A stretch of DNA of 64,000 nt, taken from contig JBGAFV010000001.1 of the NCBI GenBank assembly GCA_044227095.1, positions 4,216,001 to 4,280,000 on the forward strand, written 5' to 3'. Below, in pieces: positions 36,826 through 45,229 of the stretch (position 1 is the first letter of the stretch; the number at the start of each line of letters is the position of its first letter). Under the pieces are notes generated by a model. The model worked only from the letters and a program-made list of their open reading frames with translations, was not told the DNA's origin and made no database searches. Origin of the DNA: JACMLD01 sp044227095. GTDB lineage: Bacteria > Bacteroidota > Bacteroidia > Chitinophagales > Chitinophagaceae. The position numbers and the translations under genes were made by a program.

Positions 36826-37161
36826 ATGGATACAATTACATGGGCCGATTTTGAAAAAATTGATATCAGAACCGGAACGATAACGGAAGTTAGTGATTTT
36901 CCAAAAGCCAGAAACCCCTCTTATCAATTAAAAATTGATTTTGGCGATTTGGGGTTTAAAAAATCTTCTGCACAGATAACATCCAAATATAACAAAGAAG
37001 ATTTGGTGGGCAGACAGGTAATTGCCATTGTAAATTTTCCACCTAAACAAATTGCCAATTTTATAAGCGAATGTCTCGTATTGGGTGTATATACAGAAGA
37101 AAAACAAGTTGTTTTATTGCAACCGGGTTTACCAGTAAGCAACGGCATGAAAATAGGTTAA
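36826..37161 (+). CDS. csaA: CsaA-type tRNA-binding domain protein
   Basis: This 111-residue protein consists of one tRNA-binding (OB-fold) domain like that of CsaA, a reported secretion-related chaperone, and the C-terminus of methionyl-tRNA synthetase. Recognisable parts are DFEKIDIRTGTI, the SAQIT region, and the conserved C-terminal ECLVLGV and LLQPGLPVSNGMKIG. I start it at the ATG at 36826 since the upstream TTG at 36805 would lie within the -7-like element. Length equals B. subtilis CsaA. Its true function is not settled in the literature as I know it. Confidence 0.9.
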   Translation: MDTITWADFEKIDIRTGTITEVSDFPKARNPSYQLKIDFGDLGFKKSSAQITSKYNKEDLVGRQVIAIVNFPPKQIANFISECLVLGVYTEEKQVVLLQPGLPVSNGMKIG

Positions 37162-37362
37162 ACGATTTTATCGATTTCCCTTATTTATCAACCCACGCCT
37201 AATATGCACCGGTTGTTCTGTTGCCCAAACTAAAAAAAGAAATAGCAGTAAATGTTGATTTTTTTCGGCAGACGATCTGCAAATCGATTGATCTTCTTTT
37301 AATAAAATTTCTTATTTTAATAGTCCGACGTAAAAAACAACGCTCATTACAGTTTATCCTTT

Positions 37363-37863
37363 ATGGAAGAAAGAAAATACATTGCTTATTATGCATCGCC
37401 GCTTGGCAATATAAGAATAGGCTGTAATGAAACCTGCATTATTGAAGTCCATTTTTTAAACAAGGATGAAGCATTGATTAATGCTGATGCAGAAGCGCCA
37501 CCTGTATTACAACAATGTCTTGATGAACTGATTGAATATTTCCAGGGACGGCGAAAAAAGTTTGAAGTGCCTGTATACCAGAATGGCACTTTTTTTCAAC
37601 AACGTGTATGGAATGAACTAATCAATATACCATTTGGCAAAACCATCTCTTATTTAACACTTGCAAAAAGATTGGGAGATCCAAAAGTGATCCGCGCAGC
37701 TGCATCTACCAATGGAAAAAATAATATTGCTATTATTGTGCCTTGTCATCGTGTAATTGGATCTAATAGCGATTTGGTTGGTTACGCCGGTGGCCTATGG
37801 AGAAAAAAATGGCTGCTTGATATGGAAACTAAAATAACTTATGGTGTGCAGACGCTGTTTTGA
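37363..37863 (+). CDS. ogt: Methylated-DNA-protein-cysteine methyltransferase
   Basis: This 166-residue suicide enzyme repairs O6-alkylguanine by taking the alkyl group onto Cys128 in the PCHRVIG motif. The helix-turn-helix segment (FGKTISYLTLAKRLGDPKVIRAAA) and the arginine finger are present. It has only the Ogt domain, without the AdaA part. It is convergent with cdd over a 175-bp spacer that contains a REP-like palindrome. Confidence 0.94.
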   Translation: MEERKYIAYYASPLGNIRIGCNETCIIEVHFLNKDEALINADAEAPPVLQQCLDELIEYFQGRRKKFEVPVYQNGTFFQQRVWNELINIPFGKTISYLTLAKRLGDPKVIRAAASTNGKNNIAIIVPCHRVIGSNSDLVGYAGGLWRKKWLLDMETKITYGVQTLF

Positions 37864-37943
37864 AACGTGCATCGTGAAGGAAACAGATGTGATCGAATCA
37901 TTTTAAATAGCTCCTTCAGAGTTGAACTTTACACATAATTTAC

Positions 37944-37982
37944 GCCTCGGGTTGCACTATTTATACTACGCCCTCTCAGGGC
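37944..37982. repeat. REP-like palindromic element between ogt and cdd
   Basis: CCTCGGGTTGCACTATT is followed by the palindrome GCCCTCTCAGGGC (37970-37982). Its core resembles ACCCTTTCAGGGT at 1096-1108. It may be a copy of a dispersed intergenic repeat of this genome. Confidence 0.4.
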
Positions 37983-38038
37983 TAGTCTCGCAAATACTCT
38001 TATAACTTACGAATCCAAAATCATTAGTGACCCACAAC

Positions 38039-38527
38039 TCATCCCCGCAAATCTGTAGAAGTAAAAGATAATGGCAGCAGCATGCTAGCTTTTTCTATAA
38101 TGATGATCTTGCCGTTTAATCCGCCAAGTATAAGGCGTATAGGATTGTGTACACGTTGTTCGTACTCTTGTAAACTCTGCCTGCAAATGCCACATGGTGT
38201 TATAGGATGATCACTTTTTACATTATCGCTCCGGTAACTTACGGCCATAGACTCTATAGGCACCTGTGGATGCAGCGTAGCTACAGCTGATAATAAAACA
38301 CGTTCTGCGCATATGCCTACCGGGTAGGAAGCATTTTCCTGGTTGGTGCCTTTTACAATCTCTCCATTAATTAACCTTGCTGCAGCTCCCACCTGGAAAT
38401 GAGAATAAGGCGCATAAGCTCCTTTGGATGCATCTTTAGCATGTTGTAACAACCATGCATCTTCTTTATTAAGATCGTCTATGCTATTGTATACTTCGTA
38501 AGAAAAGTTATAGGTAGATCTGTTCAT
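38039..38527 (-). CDS. cdd: Cytidine deaminase
   Basis: This 162-residue zinc enzyme deaminates cytidine and deoxycytidine in pyrimidine salvage. The zinc ligands and catalytic Glu are Cys73-Ala-Glu75 in GICAERVLLSA and Cys112/Cys115 in PCGICRQSLQE, as in the homotetrameric (B. subtilis-type) class. SHFQVGAAARLINGEIVKG is the substrate loop. Slightly longer than the usual 130-140 residues owing to an N-terminal extension. It stands upstream of the convergent ogt and may be co-transcribed with lepB across the heptamer array. Confidence 0.94.
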   Translation of the reverse strand: MNRSTYNFSYEVYNSIDDLNKEDAWLLQHAKDASKGAYAPYSHFQVGAAARLINGEIVKGTNQENASYPVGICAERVLLSAVATLHPQVPIESMAVSYRSDNVKSDHPITPCGICRQSLQEYEQRVHNPIRLILGGLNGKIIIIEKASMLLPLSFTSTDLRG

Positions 38528-38537
38528 ACGCTTTTTT

Positions 38538-38657
38538 TAGGCTGTTAGCTTTTAGCCATTAGCTGTTAGTTGTTTAAATTAAACAATGCTTCAAACCTGT
38601 AAGTTACGTTGAACATCAAGACTAATAGCTAAAAGCTAATGACTAACAGCTAGTAAC
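38538..38657. repeat. Heptamer inverted array (TTAGCTG family) between cdd and lepB
   Basis: The left arm has TTAGCTT (38545), TTAGCCA (38552), TTAGCTG (38559) and TTAGTTG (38566). The right arm has ACTAATA (38621), GCTAAAA (38628), GCTAATG (38635), ACTAACA (38642) and GCTAGTA (38649). The arms are complementary and exactly in 7-nt phase. The right arm ends close to the lepB stop codon. Confidence 0.78.
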
Positions 38658-38660
38658 TCT

Positions 38661-40274
38661 CTAATGAATTCTCTTGAACAACCTGGTCCATCTTACTCCA
38701 TGTTCCCAGCTCATCCAAATAAGCCATGCTTCACCCACTATATGATCTTCGGGTACAAAGCCCCAGAAACGGCTGTCTTGTGAACCATGACGGTTATCGC
38801 CCATCATCCAGTAATAATTCATTTTAAAAGTATACTGGCTGGTAGCTGTTCCGTTTATAAATAACTTACCGTCTTTCCATTCGGAAGTATTGTGCTCGTA
38901 TACGTTAATTATACGATTATACAGACCATAATTTTCTGGAGTTAAGGTAATAGTGGCGCCTGCTTTGGGTATCCAAAAAGGCCCATAATTATTTATCACC
39001 CATGAACGATGCATGGTATCGAGCGGAAAAGTAGTGCGTTCATTATCCATATGAAGAGTGATACTTTCTGCCATACCACTCTTCAGCATTTTTTCTTTGG
39101 CATCAGTTGTCAGTAATATTTTATAAACATTCTTCCCTTTATCCAATTCCGGATCAAACTCCACCTGCTTTTGATCATTCGGTTCCATATCTACATCATA
39201 TTCTTCTTTCATTACTTCTGGGTCCAGGGTTTGTCCTTTTGTTTTTACATCATAATACATCTCCGACTTTGGAGGTACTGGCGAAGACGTTCCATTAACA
39301 TACAAAATGCCATCTTTTAATTGCAGCGTATCTCCGGCAATACCTACACACCGCTTTACATAATTTTCCCTTTTGTCAACCGGCCGTACTACAAGGGGAT
39401 ATTTTTCGGGATCGCTTAGAACTCTTTCACGACCGACATTATAGTTGGCAATTTTTGTTTCAAGATCATTACCGGGTGCCTCACTCAAACAAATTTCATA
39501 GTAAGGGTGAGCAGAAAGAAATTCTTCCTTATTTATCATGGTATCGCCTGCAGGAAAATTAAATACAACAATATCATTTCTTTTAACCGGGCTGGCAAAC
39601 CAACGGGTATAAGGAATTTTCACCCACTCTACATAAGATTTTGTAAGTCCGCCTGGTAAAGTAGCATGTACAAATGGAACAGACAATGGTGTATTGGGAA
39701 TACGTGGCCCATAGGTGAGCTTGCTCACAAATAGAAAATCGTTTATGAGCAATGTTTTTTCCATAGACCCGGTAGGTATAGTATAGGCTTCAAAAACAAA
39801 AGTTCGGATAAGTGTAGCCGCTACTATAGCAAATACGCCAGCGTCTATCCACTCGCGGGCACCAGACTTTTTATAATTCTTTCTTACCGCTTCTGCGCCT
39901 ATAAAGCGGGTATCTTTTTGTGGGGCGATGTATGGAAAATATAAGAAAGGAACAAATGCTGTAAGCGTATGTGCGCCAAGTGAAAACTTACCAAACAATT
40001 TTACCCATTCTATAAATATGCCCATAGTAATAAACCATCCGGCAATAGGTACAAGTTGCAGGATGGCCCAGTATTTGGGACGTTCTGCTTTTTCCTGCAT
40101 TACCCAGGTATTATAAAACGGAATAAACGCTTTCCATGAGGGGATGCCTGCTTTTACAAACATTTTCGACAATCCGTAAGAAGGCAGCATAACCAGTAAA
40201 AGTGATATCAGGTAAACAACAAATAAATCGTGTGCGGGCATTGTGTAAATTTTAAATTCCGGCAAAAATACCAT
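38661..40274 (-). CDS. lepB: Signal peptidase I
   Basis: This large type I signal peptidase (537 residues) cleaves signal peptides at the outer face of the inner membrane. The N-terminus has three hydrophobic stretches, including a DUF5684-like part, before a further membrane helix near residue 145. Catalytic Ser170 lies in IPTGSMEKTL and Lys307 in YVKRCVGIAGD, followed by GDNRHGSQDSRFWG near the end. It is much longer than the E. coli enzyme (324) because of insertions between the Lys and GDNR boxes, which is common in Bacteroidota. The start may instead be Met12 (40241). Confidence 0.93.
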   Translation of the reverse strand: MVFLPEFKIYTMPAHDLFVVYLISLLLVMLPSYGLSKMFVKAGIPSWKAFIPFYNTWVMQEKAERPKYWAILQLVPIAGWFITMGIFIEWVKLFGKFSLGAHTLTAFVPFLYFPYIAPQKDTRFIGAEAVRKNYKKSGAREWIDAGVFAIVAATLIRTFVFEAYTIPTGSMEKTLLINDFLFVSKLTYGPRIPNTPLSVPFVHATLPGGLTKSYVEWVKIPYTRWFASPVKRNDIVVFNFPAGDTMINKEEFLSAHPYYEICLSEAPGNDLETKIANYNVGRERVLSDPEKYPLVVRPVDKRENYVKRCVGIAGDTLQLKDGILYVNGTSSPVPPKSEMYYDVKTKGQTLDPEVMKEEYDVDMEPNDQKQVEFDPELDKGKNVYKILLTTDAKEKMLKSGMAESITLHMDNERTTFPLDTMHRSWVINNYGPFWIPKAGATITLTPENYGLYNRIINVYEHNTSEWKDGKLFINGTATSQYTFKMNYYWMMGDNRHGSQDSRFWGFVPEDHIVGEAWLIWMSWEHGVRWTRLFKRIH

Positions 40275-40401
40275 TCTCCGTTATATGACACTAAAATATA
40301 AATATGGCCATATCCCGATCAGGCAACCCTATATGTAGCTGCTTTAGAATAAATATTACAATAAACGGGAAAAATATATTTTTGATGGCAATTAAGCTAC
40401 T

Positions 40402-40497
40402 AGTATTCACTATAAAGTGCCCGGTATACAGACTTTTCGGCCTGGCAGAGTTACCAGTCTGAATACTAAATACTGAGTATACTAGATGCAGAATACT
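40402..40497. repeat. Heptamer array (AGTATTC family) between lepB and merR
   Basis: AGTATTC (40402) and CACTATA-like units on the left, and GAATACT (40461), AAATACT (40468) and GAATACT (40491) on the right. This copy has more slips than others. It occupies the divergent promoter region of lepB and the MerR gene. Confidence 0.6.
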
Positions 40498-40523
40498 GGT
40501 TCCGAACACTGAAAAATTACTGC

Positions 40524-41396
40524 GTGCATTATTTTACCATAAGGGACGTTGAAAATCTTAGCGGCATAAAAGCCCATACCCTCCGCATGTGGGAGCAACG
40601 CTATGGGCTTAACTTATGCAAACGCAGGGAAAGCAAACACCGCTATTATGATAATGAGGATCTAAAATACATTCTGCGGATTGCCTGGCTTTACCATAGT
40701 GGCTTCCGTATTTCACGCATTGCTGCATTATCTGAAGACGAAATCAATAACCTTGCTTCACAAAACTATAATGCAGATGAAAATGAATCGATGGTAAACC
40801 AGCTTGTTGATGCAGGACTTGAATACAACCAGGAACAGTTTGAAAAATCTTTACGACATGCAATGAAAACAATGGGCCTTGAGAAAACCATTGAAAAAAT
40901 TGTTTACCCTTTTTTTAATAAGATTGGCCTGTTGTGGCTAACCAACCACCTACTTCCGGCGCAGGAACATTTCTGCACTTTTCTTATTCAGAAACTTATT
41001 ATTTCAGCCATAAATGCACTTCCTGCCGCCGATAACAATAAATACCGGGTGTTTCTTTTTACGCCAGTAAAAGAAATGCACGATTTACCATTGCTGCTTG
41101 CAAAGTATGTTTTTAAAAAACAAGGTATAAAATCTATAATGGCAGGAAGTAACTGTACAATAGAAACCGTTAAATATTGTTGCACACATCAGCCTGTAAC
41201 CCATTTGTATTTTCACCTCATTACCAATTTTACCAACTGCGATATAAATGCATATGTAAAGGAACTATCAGAAGAATTTGCCGACCTGAAAATAATAGCA
41301 TCCGGACTTGCACTAAAAGATATTACTTCACTACCCTCCAATATGCAGGTATTGCATTCTGTACATGAGCTATTAAATTTTCGCTTGCCTGGCTAA
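40524..41396 (+). CDS. MerR-family regulator with CarH-like cobalamin-binding motifs
   Basis: This 290-residue protein begins with GTG. The MerR DNA-binding domain (residues 4-75) reads FTIRDVENLSGIKAHTLRMW. A helical domain then contains Trp138 followed nine residues later by Glu148-His149 (LLWLTNHLLPAQEHF), the same W-x9-EH spacing as the adenosylcobalamin-binding motif of the photoreceptor CarH (W131, E141, H142). A Rossmann-like C-terminal part has KEMHDLPLLL with His186 where CarH has its lower axial His, but with Pro189 in place of the usual Gly. It is possibly a light- or cobalamin-responsive repressor. Targets are unknown; lepB is divergent. Confidence 0.85.
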   Translation: MHYFTIRDVENLSGIKAHTLRMWEQRYGLNLCKRRESKHRYYDNEDLKYILRIAWLYHSGFRISRIAALSEDEINNLASQNYNADENESMVNQLVDAGLEYNQEQFEKSLRHAMKTMGLEKTIEKIVYPFFNKIGLLWLTNHLLPAQEHFCTFLIQKLIISAINALPAADNNKYRVFLFTPVKEMHDLPLLLAKYVFKKQGIKSIMAGSNCTIETVKYCCTHQPVTHLYFHLITNFTNCDINAYVKELSEEFADLKIIASGLALKDITSLPSNMQVLHSVHELLNFRLPG

Positions 41397-41402
41397 GCTG
41401 TT

Positions 41403-42566
41403 TTAGCGCCGGGGAACAACATTGCTAATAATATCTTCTTTTGTAATTGTTTTGCCACTGAGAATAACAAGACGTTCTACTACATTCCTTAGTTCACGAA
41501 TATTTCCACTCCAGTTGTAATCTTTAAGTTCATCTAATGCGCCGTTTTCAATCCCTTTTTTTGCAATGCCATATTCAATACAAATGTCTTCAAGAAATTT
41601 ATCTATAAGCAAAGGAATATCATCCCTGCGATCATTTAATGATGGAACATGAATAAGGATTACACTCAGGCGGTGATAAAGATCCAGCCTGAAACTTCTT
41701 TCATCTACTTCCCTTAGCAAATCTTTATTGGTAGCTGCTATAACACGAACGTCTACAGTAATATCTTTATCGGCCCCTACCCTTGTAATCTTTGCTTCCT
41801 GCAATGCACGCAGTACTTTGGCTTGTGCACCGAGGCTCATATCACCTATTTCATCGAGAAAAAGCGTTCCGCCATTTGCCTGTTCAAACTTGCCGATGCG
41901 TTGTTTAATAGCCGAAGTAAATGATCCTTTTTCGTGACCAAACAATTCACTTTCTATCAGTTCACCAGGTATGGCTGCGCAGTTTACCTCTACCAACGGG
42001 CCAGCTGCACGGCTGCTTTTCTCGTGCAGCCAGCGGGCTACCAGTTCTTTACCTACGCCGTTTTCTCCTGTAATTAATACCCTTGCTTCTGTTGGTGCTA
42101 CTTTTTCTATGGTGTCTTTTATTTTTTTGATAGGCGCCGATTCCCCAATCATTTCCTGCACACGGGCAACTTTGCGTTTCAGCACTTTGGTTTCGGTAAC
42201 CAGACTTGTTTTATCCATTGCATTGCGAATGGTAATCAGCAAACGGTTTAAATCCGGGGGCTTCGAAATATAGTCATAGGCTCCTTTTTTAACCGCTTCT
42301 ACTGCTGTTTCTATAGTGCCGTGGCCTGAAATCATTATAATGGGAACGTCAGGATTAACTTCTCTTGCCCTTTCAAGAAATTCAATACCATCCATCTTAG
42401 GCATCTTTATATCGCACAACACTACATCGTATGCTTTGTCTTTAAATCTTTTTAGTGCTTCTTCACCGTCGCCTGCCTCATCCATTTTATAACCTTCGTA
42501 AGAGAGTATTTCGCCCAGGGTTTTACGGATAGCCTTTTCATCATCAATTATGAGAATATTTGACAT
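41403..42566 (-). CDS. Sigma54-type response regulator without DNA-binding domain
   Basis: This 387-residue protein is an NtrC/AtoC-like response regulator: a receiver domain (Asp52 phospho-acceptor in VVLCDIKMP) and an AAA+ sigma54-interacting domain (Walker A GENGVGKE at 167-174; LFLDEIGDMS Walker B). The sigma54-contact loop reads GSFTSA (214-219) in place of the usual GAFTGA. It ends at EDIISNVVPRR with no Fis-type helix-turn-helix, about 60-80 residues shorter than NtrC. It therefore may act from solution or by a partner. No histidine kinase gene lies nearby. Confidence 0.92.
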   Translation of the reverse strand: MSNILIIDDEKAIRKTLGEILSYEGYKMDEAGDGEEALKRFKDKAYDVVLCDIKMPKMDGIEFLERAREVNPDVPIIMISGHGTIETAVEAVKKGAYDYISKPPDLNRLLITIRNAMDKTSLVTETKVLKRKVARVQEMIGESAPIKKIKDTIEKVAPTEARVLITGENGVGKELVARWLHEKSSRAAGPLVEVNCAAIPGELIESELFGHEKGSFTSAIKQRIGKFEQANGGTLFLDEIGDMSLGAQAKVLRALQEAKITRVGADKDITVDVRVIAATNKDLLREVDERSFRLDLYHRLSVILIHVPSLNDRRDDIPLLIDKFLEDICIEYGIAKKGIENGALDELKDYNWSGNIRELRNVVERLVILSGKTITKEDIISNVVPRR

Positions 42567-42973
42567 GTCAGTTGTTTGTTATTGGTCAAAAATAACGAAA
42601 TAAGAAGGAAGTTAGCAGGAATATAAGCCGCAGATTTGCAGATTAAGCTGTTACAAACTAACATCATTAATTAATGAACACCTTTAAAAATTTCATCCAA
42701 AAAAACAGATCCCCTTTTGTCATCCCGACGAAGGAAGGATCCCAGCGGCTATAATTATAAATGCTTAACATTTTTCTAATTCTTGCTAATTTATCCCCAC
42801 AGGATGCTTGCAGCATGACAATCGCGAAGAAAAGCTGCTACCTACTTCATAACAATCATAATAATCTGCGAATCTGCGGCCAGTTTTTTATCAAGTTATT
42901 CTTTGTAATTCTTTAACACTGACAGTTTATGGTTTTTATTCGCCCTTACATCTAGCAAGTCTAAACCTTTTCT
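42567..42973. other. 407-bp spacer with nested inverted repeats
   Basis: No gene is seen. A minus-strand TATTTTTG (42593-42586) could be the -7 of the response regulator. Most of the rest is a repeat block: outer arms at 42625-42644 and 42862-42881, and inner related sequences GTCATCCCGACGAAGG (from 42719) and a diverged opposite copy near 42800-42821. Confidence 0.6.
42625..42881. repeat. Nested inverted repeat of the AATCTGCG family
   Basis: Outer arms AGCCGCAGATTTGCAGATTA (42625-42644) and TAATCTGCGAATCTGCGGCC (42862-42881) pair at about 18 of 20 positions. Just before the right arm, a 13-nt CATAACAATCATA (42848-42860) recurs at 47508-47520, again followed by AATCTGCG. The nested inner pair may be a second element inserted between the arms. 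Confidence 0.7.
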
Positions 42974-43753
42974 ATGCCATTATTATTTTTTATTTTGTTG
43001 ATTTGCTTTTCCCCCTGTGATAGTCATCACAATTCCACGCCTCCTGCTATTGAAAAAAAGATCAACACTACCAGCAATGATAATCCATACACAGCTATAG
43101 AAAAGATCCCTTTGCCGGCAGGTTATAGCAGAATAAATGCAGACGAACATTCTTTTGCTAAATGGCTGCGACAATTGCCATTAAAGAAAAACAAAACCGT
43201 ATATACATACAATGGATTGCCTAAGAGAAATCAAACTGCTCAATTTGCAGTAATTGATATTTCTACAGGCGATAAAGACTTGCAACAATGTGCAGATGCA
43301 GTAATGCGGCTGCGTGCAGAATATTTATACTGTCAAAAGCAATTTTCTGAAATTGATTTTACCGATAATAACAATATTCACTATCGCCTGCCTGCAAACG
43401 CCAGCAGGGAAACATTTGATCAATACCTCCAAAAAGTTTTTACCTATTGCGGCACAGCATCGCTTGAAAAGCAACTGGCCACTGTAACCAATTTCAATGA
43501 AATTAAACCTGGTGATATACTCATAAAAGGTGGGTCGCCTGGGCATGCAATGATGGTAATGGATGTTGCAACAAACGCAAAAGGCGAAAAGATTTTTATG
43601 CTGGCACAAAGCTATATGCCTGCACAAGACATGCATATTGTAATTAACCCCGAAAGCAATTCATTAAGCCCATGGTATCATACAAACAGCCAGAACTTAA
43701 TAGAAACCCCGGAATGGATTTTCAAAAAGCCCTGCCTTAAAAAATGGAAATAA
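42974..43753 (+). CDS. DUF4846-family exported protein
   Basis: This 259-residue protein has an N-terminal hydrophobic signal (MPLLFFILLICFSP, then Cys) and the features of the DUF4846 family: LRAEYLYCQKQ, the FTYCGTASLEKQL segment, EIKPGDILIKGGSPGHAMMV and LAQSYMPAQDMHIVIN. The conserved Cys, His and acidic residues resemble the layout of cysteine peptidases of the NlpC/P60-like type, but this is only an impression. Export is likely, to the periplasm or outer membrane. No functional partner is next to it. Confidence 0.78.
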   Translation: MPLLFFILLICFSPCDSHHNSTPPAIEKKINTTSNDNPYTAIEKIPLPAGYSRINADEHSFAKWLRQLPLKKNKTVYTYNGLPKRNQTAQFAVIDISTGDKDLQQCADAVMRLRAEYLYCQKQFSEIDFTDNNNIHYRLPANASRETFDQYLQKVFTYCGTASLEKQLATVTNFNEIKPGDILIKGGSPGHAMMVMDVATNAKGEKIFMLAQSYMPAQDMHIVINPESNSLSPWYHTNSQNLIETPEWIFKKPCLKKWK

Positions 43754-43826
43754 TACAAATGTTTGATTTTTAGCTATTTACAAATTTTATCGTACAAATA
43801 CTATTAAATTAATAATGCATATACCA

Positions 43827-43857
43827 TTGACAAAGTCAAAATCACATATTATTTTTG
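43827..43857 (+). promoter_or_regulatory. Bacteroidota-type promoter of the 50-residue membrane peptide
   Basis: TTG (43827-43829), a 20-bp spacer, and TATTTTTG (43850-43857) match the -33/-7 consensus perfectly. Transcription should begin near 43864, leaving about 29 nt before the ATG at 43893. Confidence 0.7.
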
Positions 43858-43892
43858 TGAATATCTATTGAAAACCAAAAAAACAATAACCT

Positions 43893-44045
43893 ATGAATGC
43901 AAAACTTATCTCGCACCGTTCGGTTGCTGATTACAGTGTTTGGCAGGTAGCCGGCAGGCTGGTTTTTCTTGCAGGTATTTTAATGGCTTACAGTTATTGC
44001 TTCCTGCTCACCATCAATTCAATTATTAAGACTTTCTCTCACTAA
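43893..44045 (+). CDS. 50-residue single-pass membrane peptide
   Basis: A short ORF reads MNAKLISHRSVADYSVWQVA, continuing GRLVFLAGILMAYSYCFLL and TINSIIKTFSH. One hydrophobic helix spans about residues 21-42; the N-terminal part is polar with a few basic residues, and no signal-cleavage site is evident. Support for a real gene: a consensus promoter at 43827-43857, a short leader, an ATG, and a terminator shared with pdhB at 44163-44200. No homologue comes to mind and no function can be proposed. Small regulatory membrane peptides have this shape. Confidence 0.65.
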   Translation: MNAKLISHRSVADYSVWQVAGRLVFLAGILMAYSYCFLLTINSIIKTFSH

Positions 44046-44162
44046 ACCCTGCAAAGGTTTTGTGGAGTTCTGCATTTTAAATATATCAATTTATATTTAA
44101 AGAAATACTTCTATTGTAGTAACAATCAAAAAATTGACAATATTTATTATCTCTCTAACCAA

Positions 44163-44200
44163 ATAAAAAAGGCCCTGCATTTGCGGGGCCTTCTGTTTTA
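44163..44200. terminator. Bidirectional terminator between the small peptide gene and pdhB
   Basis: Stem AAGGCCCTGC (44169-44178) with GCGGGGCCTT (44183-44192), loop ATTT and one G-T pair, preceded by an A-run and followed by a T-rich stretch. It can end both pdhB (minus) and the small peptide transcript (plus). Confidence 0.85.
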
Positions 44201-44214
44201 TAAGCAATTGGTCT

Positions 44215-45204
44215 TTATTTTTTAACGTACATCACTTCTTTTACCAGTTTTACGGTTCTGACAACATCTGGCAATGCCAGTGATACAAGATTTGGGGCAT
44301 AATGCAGCGGTGCATCTGCAGCAGTAATACGCCTGATTGGTGCATCCAAATAATCAAAACCTTCTTTCTGAATGCGATAAGCTATCTCTGAAGAAATAGA
44401 AGCAAATGGCCACTGTTCTTCTATAATTACAAGACGGTTTGTTTTCTTAACACTTTCAAGAATTGTCATCCAGTCAAGCGGACGAATAGTACGCAAATCA
44501 ATAACTTCTGCGCTAATGTTTTCTTTTTCCAGTTCAGCAGCGGCCCCCAATGCTACTTTCATCATTTTATTCCATGAAACAATAGTTACATCGCGGCCAG
44601 CTTTCTTTATATCTGCTTTACCAAGCGGAATATAATATTCCTCTGCAGGGACCTCACCCTTTTCACCATACATTACTTCACTCTCCATATAAATCACCGG
44701 ATCTTCCTCGTAGCGAATAGCCTGTTTCAATAAGCCTTTAGCGTCGTAAGGGTTGCTTACAGAAACCACTTTAAGGCCGGGGATATTAGCGTAATAACTT
44801 TCAAAAGCTGTAGAATGCTGTGCACCTAACTGTCCGGCAGAACCATTTGGTCCGCGAAAAACAATAGGGCAAGAAACCTGTCCACCACTCATGGCCAGCA
44901 TCTTGGAAGCAGTATTTAATATCTGGTCGAGAGCAAGTACTGCAAAGTTCCAGGTCATGTACTCAACAATTGGCCTCAGGCCTTGCTGGGCAGCACCTAC
45001 TGCCACACCTGTAAAACCAAGTTCAGAAATGGGGGTATCAATTACACGTTTGGGCCCAAATTCATCAAGCATTCCCTGGGTTACTTTATAAGCGCCATTG
45101 TATTCGGCCACTTCTTCACCCATAATAAAAACACGGTCATCACGCCTCATCTCTTCATTCATCGCCTCACGTATTGCTTCTCTTAATGCAATTGTTCTTG
45201 CCAT
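44215..45204 (-). CDS. pdhB: Pyruvate dehydrogenase E1 component, beta subunit
   Basis: The 329-residue beta subunit of the thiamine-dependent E1 that decarboxylates pyruvate. Typical blocks are EEMRRDDRVFIMGEEV, DTPISELGFTGVAVGAA, LDQILNTASKMLAMSGG, SCPIVFRGPNG and DLRTIRPLDWMTILESV. I choose the ATG at 45204 (MARTIALREAIREAM): a full promoter is centred just upstream (45230-45260), and the longer frame from 45330 would add 42 untypical residues. The alpha subunit and E2 are not in the window. Branched-chain E1 beta is related, but the sequence style fits PdhB. Confidence 0.92.
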   Translation of the reverse strand: MARTIALREAIREAMNEEMRRDDRVFIMGEEVAEYNGAYKVTQGMLDEFGPKRVIDTPISELGFTGVAVGAAQQGLRPIVEYMTWNFAVLALDQILNTASKMLAMSGGQVSCPIVFRGPNGSAGQLGAQHSTAFESYYANIPGLKVVSVSNPYDAKGLLKQAIRYEEDPVIYMESEVMYGEKGEVPAEEYYIPLGKADIKKAGRDVTIVSWNKMMKVALGAAAELEKENISAEVIDLRTIRPLDWMTILESVKKTNRLVIIEEQWPFASISSEIAYRIQKEGFDYLDAPIRRITAADAPLHYAPNLVSLALPDVVRTVKLVKEVMYVKK

Positions 45205-45229
45205 ACTGCAAACTGGTTTTAAAGTGGGG

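Noticed and set aside
37261..37275. AAATCGATTGA-like sequence before ogt as a further LacI operator
   Set aside because: It has a CG centre but lacks the CGTTTGC core and lies far from any pectin gene.
37221..37427. 68-codon frame before ogt
   Set aside because: Starts with TTG, overlaps the true ogt start, has no promoter and no recognisable protein features.
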